In this document: in pieces, positions 38,918 to 48,500 of the stretch
How the letters are laid out: each line of letters begins with the position of its first letter
Position numbering within the stretch: position 1 is the first letter of the stretch
NCBI GenBank assembly: GCA_951813605.1
Contig: OX638379.1
Location: 2,304,471-2,368,470, forward strand
Source of the DNA: an uncultured Bryobacterales bacterium
GTDB lineage: Bacteria > Acidobacteriota > Terriglobia > Bryobacterales > UBA6623
Length of the DNA stretch: 64,000 bases
Direction: 5' to 3'
Translations under genes and position numbers: made by a program
The notes under the pieces: generated by a model
The model's input: only the letters and a program-made list of their open reading frames with translations
What the model was told of the DNA's origin: nothing
Database searches by the model: none

Positions 38918-38948
38918 CTCTTTTCCATTATGCCTGTTGCGGCCGCAG

Positions 38949-39698
38949 TCATGCGCGAACGAGCGCGGCGAAGGACTCCGGATCGAGGCTCGCGCCTCCG
39001 ATCAAGCCTCCGTCAATGTCTTCCTTCGCCAGCAGGCCGGCGAAGTTCGACGGCTTGACGCTGCCTCCGTACAGGATGCGCACGCCATCCGCGGCGGAAT
39101 TCCCGAATCGATCCGCTGCCAGCGAGCGGAGCAGTCGATGGGATTCGTCGGCAATTTCCGGCGTGGCGGTGCGTCCCGTGCCGATCGCCCACACGGGCTC
39201 GTAGGCGAGGATCAACTGGCCGAACTGGTCCGGCGCCAAGGCCCCCACCCCCGCAGTGAACTGCTCGGTGAGGACAATCCCGGTGTTCCCTGCCTCGCGC
39301 TGCTCCAAGGTCTCGCCGACACAGACGATCGGCGTCAAGCCCGCTTCAAGCGCCGCGAGAACCCTCAGATGCACTGTGCCGTCGGTCTCGCCGAAATGCT
39401 GCCGGCGCTCGCTGTGACCGATGATCACGTGGGTGCAGCCGATCTCGGTCAGCATTGCGGCCGAGATTTCTCCGGTGCAGGCTCCCTTCGCCTCCCAGTG
39501 GAGGTTCTGTGCACAGATCCGTATATTGCTGCCGCTCGCTGCGTTGACCGCTGCTGAAAGCGCCGTAAAGGCGGGGGCCAGCACGATCTCGCGGTCGGTG
39601 GCGCCTTCGGCGGCAGGCCTGAGCCTGTCCACAAATGCCGCCGCCTCGGCGGCGGTCTTGTGCATCTTCCAATTCCCGGCAACTATAGGTATACGCAC
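38949..39698 (-). CDS. tpiA: Triosephosphate isomerase
   Basis: A 249-residue TIM-barrel enzyme interconverting dihydroxyacetone phosphate and glyceraldehyde 3-phosphate in glycolysis. AGNWKMHK carries the catalytic Lys; HVIIGHSERRQ the His; YEPVWAIGTG the Glu; and ILYGGSVKPSNF the phosphate loop. The start is GTG at 39698 with GAGGAAGAG upstream. The length is typical. It precedes secG by 31 bp, so the two are probably co-transcribed. Confidence 0.97.
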   Translation of the reverse strand: MRIPIVAGNWKMHKTAAEAAAFVDRLRPAAEGATDREIVLAPAFTALSAAVNAASGSNIRICAQNLHWEAKGACTGEISAAMLTEIGCTHVIIGHSERRQHFGETDGTVHLRVLAALEAGLTPIVCVGETLEQREAGNTGIVLTEQFTAGVGALAPDQFGQLILAYEPVWAIGTGRTATPEIADESHRLLRSLAADRFGNSAADGVRILYGGSVKPSNFAGLLAKEDIDGGLIGGASLDPESFAALVRA

Positions 39699-39891
39699 AA
39701 CTCTTCCTCAAGCTCCTGAAATTGGGGCGGACCGGCCCGGACCAGCGAGCCCGGTCAGAAATCCCAGCATAGTACAGCCGCGATATCACGTCATTCCGAG
39801 GTCTCTCAGAGGCAAGACATTTCGAAGTTGGGGTCTGTCTTCGCGCCGAAACTGCCCTGAGAATCGTGCGAAATCCCCAGATAGCGTCCAG

Positions 39892-40368
39892 CTAGATCCC
39901 CATGCCCGAGATCGAAGTCGACCACGGCAGCCGGCACGATGTCCCGACTGTCCTGGGGGGCATCCAGCATCCCTCCTGTAGCGCCGCGTTGTGCGGGTGA
40001 GTCTTCACGATGCCGGAGGAGCACCTGGTGCAGCGGACCGAACGCGCAACCGAGGAGACCGGCCAGGAAGCGCTCAACGCCGCCCTCGGCTCTCCCGGCC
40101 TCGACCTGCGGCAGGTGCTCGTGCTGGCCCTGACGGACCACTTCTCCGATCGACTCATCCCCCACTGCACGCTGGCGCGCAACATCGGTTGGATGTAGTG
40201 CATCTCGACCGGTTCCATGAGTCTGCTGGCGGCCTCCTCCAGCGACATCTGCGGTAGCCTGATCGACTCCTCAAGCTCGGCCTCGGATGCCTGGCAGGTC
40301 GGGCGCACAAGTTCGACTCGGCGCGGCTGGAGTCTGGCCAGTGGCTTCGATTTCTTGGTATCCTTCAT
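39892..40368 (-). CDS. Small conserved protein often found beside DNA methyltransferase genes (extended reading frame)
   Basis: The ATG at 40368 has AGGAGG about 8 bases upstream. The first about 61 residues (KPLARLQPRRVELVRPTC, AELEESIRLPQMSLEEAASRL, PVEMHYIQP) resemble a small protein of unknown function of about 70 residues that I recall beside DNA methyltransferases or restriction genes. After about 40185 the sequence becomes Ser/Arg-rich and no longer looks coding, suggesting the original C-terminus was replaced by unrelated DNA. Function unknown. The recall-based similarity should be confirmed by search. Confidence 0.5.
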   Translation of the reverse strand: MKDTKKSKPLARLQPRRVELVRPTCQASEAELEESIRLPQMSLEEAASRLMEPVEMHYIQPMLRASVQWGMSRSEKWSVRASTSTCRRSRPGEPRAALSASWPVSSVARSVRCTRCSSGIVKTHPHNAALQEGCWMPPRTVGTSCRLPWSTSISGMGI

Positions 40369-40510
40369 CGAAAATCCTCCTGGCACAGTGTTCCTTGTGC
40401 CAGTCGCTTCCAGCATCGGGGTAGATCAGGTCTACGCACTGATCGTCCCACTGCTGCATCCAGTCAAGGCGGTCGCCGCAGTAGAGCGTGTCCAGCTCCA
40501 AGGCGCTCAT
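40271..40510 (-). pseudogene. DNA methyltransferase N-terminal stub
   Basis: The first about 30 residues (LELDTLYCGDRLDW, CVDLIYPD) match the start of site-specific DNA N4/N6-methyltransferases, whose catalytic motif DPPF normally follows at VDLIYIDPPFN; here it reads YPDAGSDW, so the DPPY-type motif is lost. The frame then runs through the leader of the small gene at 40368 in another frame. The rest of the enzyme (several hundred residues) is missing, consistent with one deletion. The stub's ATG overlaps the stop of the IS1595 transposase remnant by 4 bp. Confidence 0.55.
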
Positions 40511-41145
40511 CCAGGTACTCCGGAACCCAGCCCGCTGTCCCTGATCAGGTCATCGTACTTGAGCCGCTTTCCATCCATGCCAAGGACGACCGCGCCCGTC
40601 ATGTCGATGGTGTCCTGCTCGCGCAATTTGCAACGACCGGCGAACTCCTGCACGCAGCGGTCAAGATGCTTCGGGCTGAACTTGCGGAACGTCCCCCGGT
40701 ACCCCGGCTGCAGCATGGACCAGAACGCCTCGACTCCGTTGGTGTGCGCCTGTCCGCGAACATACTCGCTGACAGAGTTCTGGGCGATGTTCACTTCACC
40801 GTGCAGCTTCGTCGACGATACGGACTTCAGACTGGCCATGAAAAGATAGATCGCCATGGCCCACACCTGATATCCCAGGGTCGAGTCCTGCATGACGGTT
40901 CCGATGCGAAGCGAGAACCGCTTGCGGCAATCGCGCCAGCGGAACGGCATCGTCTTGTGCTTCGCGCCCGACTGGACGCGGTGGGAGCCGGCCCCGTAAT
41001 GCGGGCACTGCGGTCCGTCCGCCCAGCGGACGCGGATGAACCAATCCTCCGCCGCAGAGTCGTCCGGGAGCATCCCCAGGGCCTGAATCATGCGGATGCC
41101 CTTCCGTGTGTTCTTGCCCGGTGCTTTCTTGAGCGTCATCTCCAT
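40507..41145 (-). pseudogene. IS1595-family (ISXO2-like) transposase with internal deletion
   Basis: A 212-residue product against a family length of about 300-330. The N-terminal zinc-ribbon/HTH part is present (EDWFIRVRWADGPQCPHYG with a partial Cys set, FRWRDCRKRFSLRIGTVMQ), as is the C-terminal signature AHTNGVEAFWSMLQPGYRGT with RYVAEFAGR-like FSPKHLDRCVQEFAGR. Between KSVSSTKLH and SVSEYVRGQAHTNG about 100 residues are missing, including the first two catalytic Asp of the DDE triad, so it cannot transpose by itself. The region 41170-41200 (minus-strand CATTTACGATTGACGC) may be near one end of the element; no partner was found on the other side. Confidence 0.8.
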
Positions 41146-41300
41146 TCACGATCTCACCAAATGATGCCCGCCGCGTCAATCGTAAATGACTGATTTTTCA
41201 TAGACTTACGAAACAATCACGTTCGCTGGACGGGGTATTTCCGGGCACCGTCCCTTCCAATCCCCAACACGAAGGGGGACGCATCCTGTCTTGCGAGAAT

Positions 41301-41870
41301 GTGCAGATGCGACGATCTCGAAGCCGCCCCTCCGTCCACCAAGTTCCGCACGGATTCTACGGAACGGTTCAGCACTATATCGCCGATCTGATTTACGGAA
41401 CGAACGACGGAATTCTGACCACGTTCGCCGTCGTTGCCGGCGTATCCGGAGGTAACCTCTCCTCGAGCGCGGTGCTGATCGTCGGCGTCGCAAATCTGTT
41501 CGCGGATGGGCTGTCGATGGGCGTCGGCAACTATCTCAGCATCCGGGCGCACGAGAGCGCCCTGGAGGCTCAGGGGCTGCCGGAGCAGGAGGCTTCCCCG
41601 ATAAGACACGGGCTCGCTACGTTCCTGGCGTTCGCAATCGCCGGTGCGATTCCGCTAGTGCCGTACCTTATGCCGGGACTCGAGGATCGATTCGTCGTCG
41701 CCACGGCCCTAGCGCTGGCTGCGCAGTTTGCAGTTGGCGCATTGCGCTCCTTGGTGACAGCAAGCCGATGGTGGGCTAGCGGCCTTGAAATGCTCGTCCT
41801 CGGAGTGATCGTGGCCGCCGTCGCCTACGGCACGGGGGCGGGCATCGCGCGGGCCATAGGGTCGGAATAG
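41301..41870 (+). CDS. VIT1/CCC1-family membrane protein
   Basis: A 189-residue membrane protein. The signature IYGTNDGILTTFAVVAGVSGG marks the VIT/CCC1 iron-manganese transporter family; SSAVLIVGVANLFADGLSMGVG and the following helices LATFLAFAIAGAIPLVPYLM, ALALAAQFAVGALRS and LEMLVLGVIVAAVAYGTGAG complete the fold. It is shorter than yeast or plant members, typical of bacterial ones. Likely exports or stores iron or manganese. Start codon GTG at 41301 or ATG at 41307. It stands alone between an IS1595 remnant and an IS1380 element. Confidence 0.85.
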   Translation: MQMRRSRSRPSVHQVPHGFYGTVQHYIADLIYGTNDGILTTFAVVAGVSGGNLSSSAVLIVGVANLFADGLSMGVGNYLSIRAHESALEAQGLPEQEASPIRHGLATFLAFAIAGAIPLVPYLMPGLEDRFVVATALALAAQFAVGALRSLVTASRWWASGLEMLVLGVIVAAVAYGTGAGIARAIGSE

Positions 41871-42268
41871 CGGAACGATCGGCTACGGGACGGACCTTCG
41901 ATCGACGCTGCGGATCTCGTTCGGGCACGCTGTGGTGAGACCCAACGCCGTTCGTCGGCGACGGACACCGCTCAGTCCTCGCCGGCCGGAGTCGGCCTGA
42001 GGCATTCGACGCAGTCATTCCTTCAACGACGATTCCCGTTCCGCCTGGGTAGACCAGTGCAAGGATGGGCCGTGCCCGGGCGACAGCCACAAAGCAGCCC
42101 TCTGCCGGTTGCTCTCCAGCCGCGACCACGCCTCCACGGCCAGCAAATCCCCGTAGCTACGATGCTGAAGTCCCCTTAATCACGAAAACCAAGACCGCAT
42201 TTGCAGAATTCTCTTGACACAACTGAGATCGCTGGCGAGATTCGGGCGCGCGGAACCGATTTGTCTCG
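41871..42268. other. Intergenic, no gene recognised
   Basis: About 400 bp between the VIT gene and the IS1380 element. Short open frames have no recognised motif. Confidence 0.5.
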
Positions 42269-42272
42269 CTAA
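42269..42272. repeat. Target-site duplication CTAA (left copy) of IS1380 element
   Basis: CTAA directly precedes the left inverted repeat; the matching copy follows the right inverted repeat at 43993-43996. A 4-bp duplication is typical of this IS family. Confidence 0.8.
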
Positions 42273-42493
42273 CCCGACCTTCTCAAGAGTTTTGGATTTG
42301 GAGGCGTTTTGTCCATTTGGGGTGGTTGGATAGCCTGGCAATGTTGCGTGGGGTGCTGGATCCGGGCAGAGGCCGGGCAAGGGTCGCCAGATCCGCGGTT
42401 GCCGGGGTCCGTTTTGTCTTGCCTCCCGCCCTGGCGACGCAGTGGTCCCGCTGACCTCCGACGGGGCTCGAGACGATGGCTGGAGTGCCGCGG

Positions 42494-43897
42494 CTAGCAG
42501 CGCAGGGGCAGGCTCTGGAGACGGGCCAGCACCTGCCCGAAGAGGCCCGCTTCCGGGAAGCCCTCGTCGAACGACAGCCGCACGGCCCGCACGCTGACCC
42601 GGATCCGCACGCCGATCTTGAGCAGCTTCAGGCGGATCGTGCCGCATGGCGCCCGCGCCAGCCGCGTGCCCCGCAGGCCCCGGCGCCGCAGCAACTCCAG
42701 CAGCGCATAAGCGAACGAGGCGAAATACAGGCGCAGCTGGTTGGCCCGCATGGTGTGCGCCGAGGTGCGATCCGCGAACAGCGCCAGCTGCTGTTCCTTG
42801 ATGCGGTTCTCCATATCGCCCCGCGCGCAGTACACCTGCTCGTACAGCGTGCGCGCCGCCATCCGCCCGGCCCCCAGCGACGTCACCACGAAACGCGGGC
42901 TGGCCCCCCGCGGCAAATGCTCTGCCTTGCCGATCAGGCGCCGCTCGCGGCTCCAGCTGTCCAGCGTCCGGTAGCGGAAGTCCTGGAACACCCGCGCCGC
43001 CTGCCCCGTCCGCTCGCATGCCTGCCGGGCGCGCTCCATCGCCGGGGCCAGGCTCCGCTTCAAGCGCGCATTCTGCGCGATTCCCAGCACATGCTCCACT
43101 CCCTGCGCCTCGCACCAGGCCAGCAATTCCTCGCGGCAGAACCCGCTGTCCCCGCGCAGCCGGATCTCCACCCCCGGCCAGCGCTCCCGGAGGCGCCCCG
43201 CGATGCGTTCCAGCTCCTGCACCGTGCCCTCCGCCGCGTCGCGGTCCGCCGTCCGCAGGCGCGCCCCCAGCAGCTGCTGGCCGCAGAAGATGTACAGCGG
43301 CAAGTAACAGTAGCTGCGGCAGTACCCATGGAAGAAGCGGCCTTCCTGCCGGCCATGCAGCGGGTCATCCGTCGCGTCCACGTCCAGCACGATGCGCTCC
43401 GGCTGCGCGCCGTGCCAGTCCAGGAACAGGTCCGCCAGCAGGGCGTCCAGCCGCGCGGTGTCGGCCACGATCTTCTTGCAGCGTTCCCCGGGACCCAGCG
43501 CCGCCCCCGTCAGCTCCAGGCGGTTCAGCGTGCTCTTGCCCGGCGGCCAGCTCTCCCAGCTCGCCCGGCGCCGCCCGCGGCCCGCCGCCCCGCACAGCAA
43601 TGACCACAGCCTGCTCTGGCGCAACGTGTCGTGATCGTTCAAATCCTCATAGCCCAGCGCCAGCCCCAGCACGCGCGCTGCCAGCAGCACTTCCACCGCA
43701 TGCTGCGTCCGCCGCGGGTCGCGGTGATCCCGGAAACACGCACTCAACCGCCGGAACAGCCCCGTCCGCAGGGCCAGCTCGCGCAGCAGCAGCCCGCCGC
43801 CATCCGACCCCAGTTCCCCGCCGTCAAACCGCCCGACTACACGCTGCCTTCGCAAGCCTGCGAATTCCAAGCGTCCTGTGGTACACTCTGTAGTCAT
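42494..43897 (-). CDS. IS1380-family transposase
   Basis: A 467-residue DDE transposase of the IS1380 family. DDE positions: IVLDVDATDDPLHG (Asp), LRGDSGFCREEL (Asp) and YCARGDMENRIKEQQ (Glu, in the YxxRxxxENxIKE-type signature of the family). The N-terminus (GGELGSDGGGLLLREL, LALGYEDLNDHDTLR) is typical. Full length. ATG at 43897; the start codon is part of a possible fold-back structure described separately, and an extended -10 promoter lies about 45 bases upstream. Confidence 0.93.
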   Translation of the reverse strand: MTTECTTGRLEFAGLRRQRVVGRFDGGELGSDGGGLLLRELALRTGLFRRLSACFRDHRDPRRTQHAVEVLLAARVLGLALGYEDLNDHDTLRQSRLWSLLCGAAGRGRRRASWESWPPGKSTLNRLELTGAALGPGERCKKIVADTARLDALLADLFLDWHGAQPERIVLDVDATDDPLHGRQEGRFFHGYCRSYCYLPLYIFCGQQLLGARLRTADRDAAEGTVQELERIAGRLRERWPGVEIRLRGDSGFCREELLAWCEAQGVEHVLGIAQNARLKRSLAPAMERARQACERTGQAARVFQDFRYRTLDSWSRERRLIGKAEHLPRGASPRFVVTSLGAGRMAARTLYEQVYCARGDMENRIKEQQLALFADRTSAHTMRANQLRLYFASFAYALLELLRRRGLRGTRLARAPCGTIRLKLLKIGVRIRVSVRAVRLSFDEGFPEAGLFGQVLARLQSLPLRC

Positions 43898-43966
43898 AAG
43901 GCCGTCGTCCTGTTACGTGGTAAATTGTTCATAATAAACCGATTATACCACAAGACACGGCCTTAT
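43896..43966 (-). promoter_or_regulatory. Inverted repeat able to sequester the IS1380 transposase start codon in read-through RNA
   Basis: On the minus strand ATAAGGCCGT (43966-43957) is followed after 51 bases by its perfect complement ACGGCCTTAT (43905-43896), whose last two bases are the first two of the transposase ATG (43897-43895). The element's own promoter lies between the arms, so only transcripts entering from outside carry both arms. Confidence 0.55.
43942..43950 (-). promoter_or_regulatory. Extended -10 promoter of the IS1380 transposase gene
   Basis: TGG-TATAAT on the minus strand (TATAAT 43947-43942, TG at 43950-43949) is a consensus extended -10 element about 45 bases upstream of the start codon. 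No clear -35 is seen, as usual for this promoter type. Confidence 0.5.
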
Positions 43967-43975
43967 ACCCTACCC

Positions 43976-43992
43976 CTCGTGAGAAATCCGGG
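43976..43992. repeat. Right inverted repeat of the IS1380 element
   Basis: 17 bp, CTCGTGAGAAATCCGGG on the plus strand, 13/17 complementary to the left end (42273-42289), followed by the CTAA target duplication. Confidence 0.8.
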
Positions 43993-44133
43993 CTAAGCGG
44001 TCATCGCCATGCACGGCGATGATCGCGTTGCTAGGCGCGACATACAGCGGTCGCCATTCCGGCTACAACGGAACGTCTCTACTGGCCGGGACGGATTGCG
44101 AGGACGCGCTGTCGGAAAAGGCGCTTGGCGCTC

Positions 44134-45567
44134 TCAGGCGAGAATGTCTCTCACGACCTCGCCATGCACATCCGTCAGCCGGAATTCGCGTCCCGCGTAG
44201 CGGTAGGTGAGGCGTTTGTGATCCAGTCCCAGCAGGTGCAGGACCGTCGCGTGCAAATCGTGGAAATGCACCTTGTTCTCTACGGAGTAGTAGCCGTAGT
44301 CGTCGGTGGAGCCGTAGCGAATTCCGGGCTTCACGCCTCCGCCTGCAAGCCAGTACGTGAAAGCCTCCGGATTGTGGTCTCGCCCGTCCGAGCCCTGGGC
44401 GGTCGACGTGCGGCCGAATTCCCCGCCCCATACCACCAAGGTGTCCTTGAGCAGGCCGCGCGCCTTCAGGTCTCGTAGGAGCGCGGCGATGGGCTTGTCG
44501 ACTTCGCGCGCATTCTGCGAATGGTCGCGGTAGAGGTTGTTGTGCTGGTCCCACTTATATGTATGGCTGCACTGGACGAAGCGCACGCCCGCCTCGGAGA
44601 ACCGTCGCGCCATCAGGCACTGCCGTCCGAAGTCCTCGGTCACCGGGTCGTCGATCCCGTACATCTTCATGGTGGCCTTGGACTCGCCCGACAGGTCCTG
44701 CAGAGCCGGGGCCTCGGCCTGCATCCGAAATGCCAGTTCGAACGACTCGATGCGACCCTCCAGGTGGCGGTCCGGGCCAGTCTCCGCGAGTTGGTCGCGG
44801 TTCAGCCGCTGTAGGAAATCGATCTCCATGCGCTGGATGTCGCGCGGCGTCTCGTCGTTGGCGATGAACGGAATCTTCGACTCGCGGGCCGGTATTCCGA
44901 CGGAGCCGACAGCGGTCCCGCCGTACGGCGCGGGCAGGAACGCCGAGGAATAGTTGTTCGCGCCGCCGTGGCTCTGCGTCGGGCCGATCGTTAGGAAGCC
45001 CGGCATGTTGGCGTTCTCCGTCCCGAGGCCGTAGGTGATCCACGAGCCCATGCTGGGGCGGACGAAGGTGTCGCTCCCGGTGTGCAACTCGAGCAGCGCG
45101 CCGCCGTGGCGGGAGTTGGAGCCGTACATGGAATTGATGAAGCAAATATCGTCGACCATCTGCGCGACTTCGGGGAAAAGGTCGCTTACCCACATGCCGC
45201 TCTCGCCGTACTGCTTGAAGTCCCACGGGGACTTGAGCAGGTTGAACGTCTCGCTGGAAACGACTTTCGGGCGCGCGAACGGAAGCGGCTTGCCGTGGTC
45301 GCGCTGCAGCAGCGGCTTGTAGTCGAACGTGTCCATCTGGGCCGGGCCGCCGTGCATGAAGAGGAAGATCACGCGTTTCGCGCGCGCCGGAAAGTGCGGA
45401 GCGCGCGCGGCCAGCGGGTCGTCACTGGCGCCTTTCAGTGCAGCCGCGGCACGAGCCTCGCGGCCCAGCATCGCCGCGAGCGCAAGCCCGCCGAAACCAG
45501 TCGCCGTGTCGCGCAGCAGTTGCCGGCGGCTTCTAGGGCCGGGTCTGGGATTCCAGTGCCGGTTCAT
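44134..45567 (-). CDS. DUF1501-domain protein, Tat-exported
   Basis: A 477-residue protein with a twin-arginine-type start (RSRRQLLRDTATGFGGLALAAM) and the DUF1501 signatures FLFMHGGPAQMDTFDYKP, GKPLPF, MYGSNSRHGGAL, VWGGEFGRTSTAQG and GRDHNPEAFTYW. The family is related to sulfatase/alkaline-phosphatase-like folds, but its activity is unknown. Its gene is 10 bp downstream of the PSCyt1/DUF1549/DUF1553 gene, the standard pairing in Planctomycetes and Solibacteres; both are thought to work together outside the cytoplasm. Confidence 0.92.
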   Translation of the reverse strand: MNRHWNPRPGPRSRRQLLRDTATGFGGLALAAMLGREARAAAALKGASDDPLAARAPHFPARAKRVIFLFMHGGPAQMDTFDYKPLLQRDHGKPLPFARPKVVSSETFNLLKSPWDFKQYGESGMWVSDLFPEVAQMVDDICFINSMYGSNSRHGGALLELHTGSDTFVRPSMGSWITYGLGTENANMPGFLTIGPTQSHGGANNYSSAFLPAPYGGTAVGSVGIPARESKIPFIANDETPRDIQRMEIDFLQRLNRDQLAETGPDRHLEGRIESFELAFRMQAEAPALQDLSGESKATMKMYGIDDPVTEDFGRQCLMARRFSEAGVRFVQCSHTYKWDQHNNLYRDHSQNAREVDKPIAALLRDLKARGLLKDTLVVWGGEFGRTSTAQGSDGRDHNPEAFTYWLAGGGVKPGIRYGSTDDYGYYSVENKVHFHDLHATVLHLLGLDHKRLTYRYAGREFRLTDVHGEVVRDILA

Positions 45568-45577
45568 CGATTCTCCA

Positions 45578-48500
45578 CTAGTTTAGGTAAAGGAACTCGT
45601 TCGACCCGATTATCGCCTTGCAGAAACTCTGCCAAGCTCGGGCCCGCCGTTCCTCGGAGGTTTCAGCCCGGTCGCCCAGAGCCTTCTGCACATTCGCGAC
45701 GAAGGTAAGCGCGCGGTCGACTTCCGCGGGTCGCGGCGGCCGCCCGAGGACTCGCTGGTAAGTGTCCCGCACCCTGTCCGCATCGTCTAGATCATCGCGC
45801 CCGAGCAACCGGTCAGCCATCCTGCGAGTGTGCCGCAGGACAATCGACCCGTTCATCATGAACAAGGCTTGCGGAGCAACGACCGTCTCGCCCCGATCCC
45901 CGTTGGGCACGGAAGGGTCGGCGAACTCGAAGGCTGTGAAGACTTCGTACAAGGAGCTGCGCACGACCGGCAGATAGACGGCCCGGCGATTGAGATCGTA
46001 GTCGATCAAGCCCCGAGCGCGCGTGCTCGCCACGCGCTGCCGGTCATTGACATCCAAGATCGTCCCGCCCATGGCGAAGTCCAAGTGGCCCGACAGGGCA
46101 ACGATGGCATCGCGCATCGACTCGGCTTCCAAGCGCCGGCGGTTCGCTCGCCAAAGCAGGCGGTTTTCCGGATCGACTTCCGCAGACCGGGCATCGTGGG
46201 CCGTGCTCATGCGGTAGGTGCTCGACAGGACGATCAGGCGGTGCATCCGCTTCATCGACCAATCGTCCTTCACGAAGCGCAACGCCAGCCAGTCGAGCAG
46301 GGGCTGGTTCGTAGGCTCCTGGCCGAGCCGTCCGAAGTTGTCGGGCGTCGGGACGATCCCCCGCCCGAAGTGCCATCGCCAAAGCCGGTTGACCATCACC
46401 CGCGCCGTCAGCGGATGGTCGGGCCGCGTGAGCCATCTCGCCAGATGCAGGCGTCCGCTCGCTTCATCGGGGATTCTTGGCTCGGATTCGTGCAAGATCG
46501 CCGAGAGGAAGCCGCGCGGGACCGATTCCCCCAGTGTCCAGTGGCTGCCGCGGATATGAATCGGGATGTCGCCGATTTCGCGCCCCTCGCGCACTCCCAT
46601 CGCCCGCGGGAATTCGGGCGTGCTCCCCTCAAGCGCCTTCCGCTCCCGCTCAAGTCGCTTGATCGCTTGCAAAGCATCAGCCGGATAGGACTTGCGGGCA
46701 TTCCTCGGAGGTCGAAACGGCCCGTACTTCTCGAAGAGGAATTCGCGGAACGCTTCCAGCCCCGCGTCCGGCAATGCAGGTTCTTCGCTCGCGTTCTTGT
46801 AGCGCTCGTTCTCATAGTTGATCCAGACCTCTGGAAACAGGGTCCGCCACTGCTCGAGCGCCTGATCAAACAGTTCCTGGTAGCGGGCCGCTATTTCCCC
46901 CCGCGATCGATAAGGCTTGGGGCCGAAGGCCTTGGAGGCCGGAGATGCCCAGCCATCGAGAGACATCCCGACCCGGAAGGCGTGCCACGCGTAGAGGATC
47001 GAGGCGCTGGCCCCTCGGTCCCTCTGCAATCTGTCCACCCATTGCTCCAGAAAGCCCAAGTCGAGGCCGTTTTCCCGGGCGGCCATCGCCGGCGTTTTCA
47101 GCGGTCCCATCCCTTCGGGCAAGCGGCTCGGCGCGATGAGCCAAGACTTGAAATAGGGGAACCGCGACGCATGCTCTAGACGGACGGTGTTGTCGCCGCT
47201 AGCGAGCGGATAGACGCCCGAGACCGCCCACCCGCCCGGGTCCGGTGACGCCCTTCGGTTGTTGACCGCCCGGGCTCCCGTCTTCATGAGCAGGCCGTTG
47301 ATCCAGAGGTCGGCGGTGCCGCCGCCGCTCTCGAGATCGAGGAAATCCAGCTGGTAATCGCCGCCACGGCCAATGGTTATGTCGTACTCCGCGTAATACG
47401 GGCCCTTGGCTCCCTTCGCACCATTCTTCTCGCCGGCAGCGATCTCTCGGGTGACATTGCCGCGGTCGAACTCGCCCGCTTCGCGGACAATAGCCGCTGT
47501 ACCGGAAGGCAAAGCCTCGGCGGCGGCGAGGATCGGGTCGATCTCGATCTCCCGCGCTCGGAGCACCTCGTCGGCGGCGAGCAAGTACTCGCGGGACTTG
47601 CGCCAACCTCGGGCAACGAGGACATCGTTCTGCGCCTTGACGATCGCGTTGATCGCGCCGCTCTTGGACTCGATCAAAGCGCGATGCGCGTCCAGTCGGT
47701 CGCGATCCGCCTTTGCTGCCAGCACGTATTCGTGCCACTGCGCCACGACCTTGAAGTTCTCCATGGTCTTGGAACTCTTGAATATCCCCGCCATCGCGTA
47801 GTAGTCGGCTATGGGAATCGGGTCGAACTTGTGGTCGTGGCAGCGGGCGCAGCCGACCGTGAGCCCCATGAAGGCACGCGCCATCGTGTCCAACTGCTCG
47901 TCCACGATGTCCATCTGCATCTTGACCGGATCGTCCTCGGCCAGCATCTTGGGACCGAGCGTAAGGAAGCCGGTCGCAGTCCATCGCTCGTACATGGTCT
48001 CTAGGTCGTTGGACTGGGGAAGGAGGTCGCCGGCCAGCTGCTCGGTGACGAACTGGTCGTAGGGCTTGTCGGCGTTGAAGGCGTCGATCACGTAGTCGCG
48101 ATACCGAAAGGCATTCTTGTAGACAAGGTTCTCGTCCACGCCGTTGGAATCGGAATAGCGGGCCACATCCAGCCAATGCCGCCCCCATCGCTCGCCGTAT
48201 CGGGGAGACGCCAAGAGACGATCGACCACCCGAGAGAAAGCGCCGGGCGCCTCGTCCTCAAGGTAGGCGCCGACTTCCTCGGGCGTCGGGGGAAGGCCGA
48301 TGAGATCGAAGTAGGCGCGGCGAACCAGCGTGCGCCTGCCAGCAGGCGGAGCGGGCAGCAAGCCCTTGGCCTCGAGTCTTGCGAGCACGAAGGCGTCAAT
48401 CGGGGTGCGGACCCAGTCCGGATCGCGTACGGCGGGCAGCTCGGGTGCGCCGGGAACAACAAATGACCAATGGGCATTGCCGGCCGATTCTTGCGGGAGT

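Larger units (their letters stand above)
42273..43992 (-). mobile_element. Complete IS1380-family insertion sequence
   Basis: 1720 bp with imperfect terminal inverted repeats CCCGACCTTCTCAAGAG (42273-42289) and, reversed, CCCGGATTTCTCACGAG (43976-43992), 13 of 17 positions identical. It is flanked by CTAA on both sides (42269-42272 and 43993-43996). It carries one transposase gene on the minus strand. All parts look intact, so it may be active. It sits between the VIT gene and the DUF1501 gene without breaking an evident gene. Confidence 0.85.

Noticed and set aside
42180..43115. Minus-strand frame of 311 codons overlapping the IS1380 transposase
   Set aside because: Wrong-frame translation of the transposase gene; it runs across the element's left end into flanking DNA.
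45830..47179. Plus-strand frame of 449 codons opposite the PSCyt/DUF1549/DUF1553 gene
   Set aside because: Antisense shadow; composition is Arg/Pro/Ala-rich without conserved motifs.
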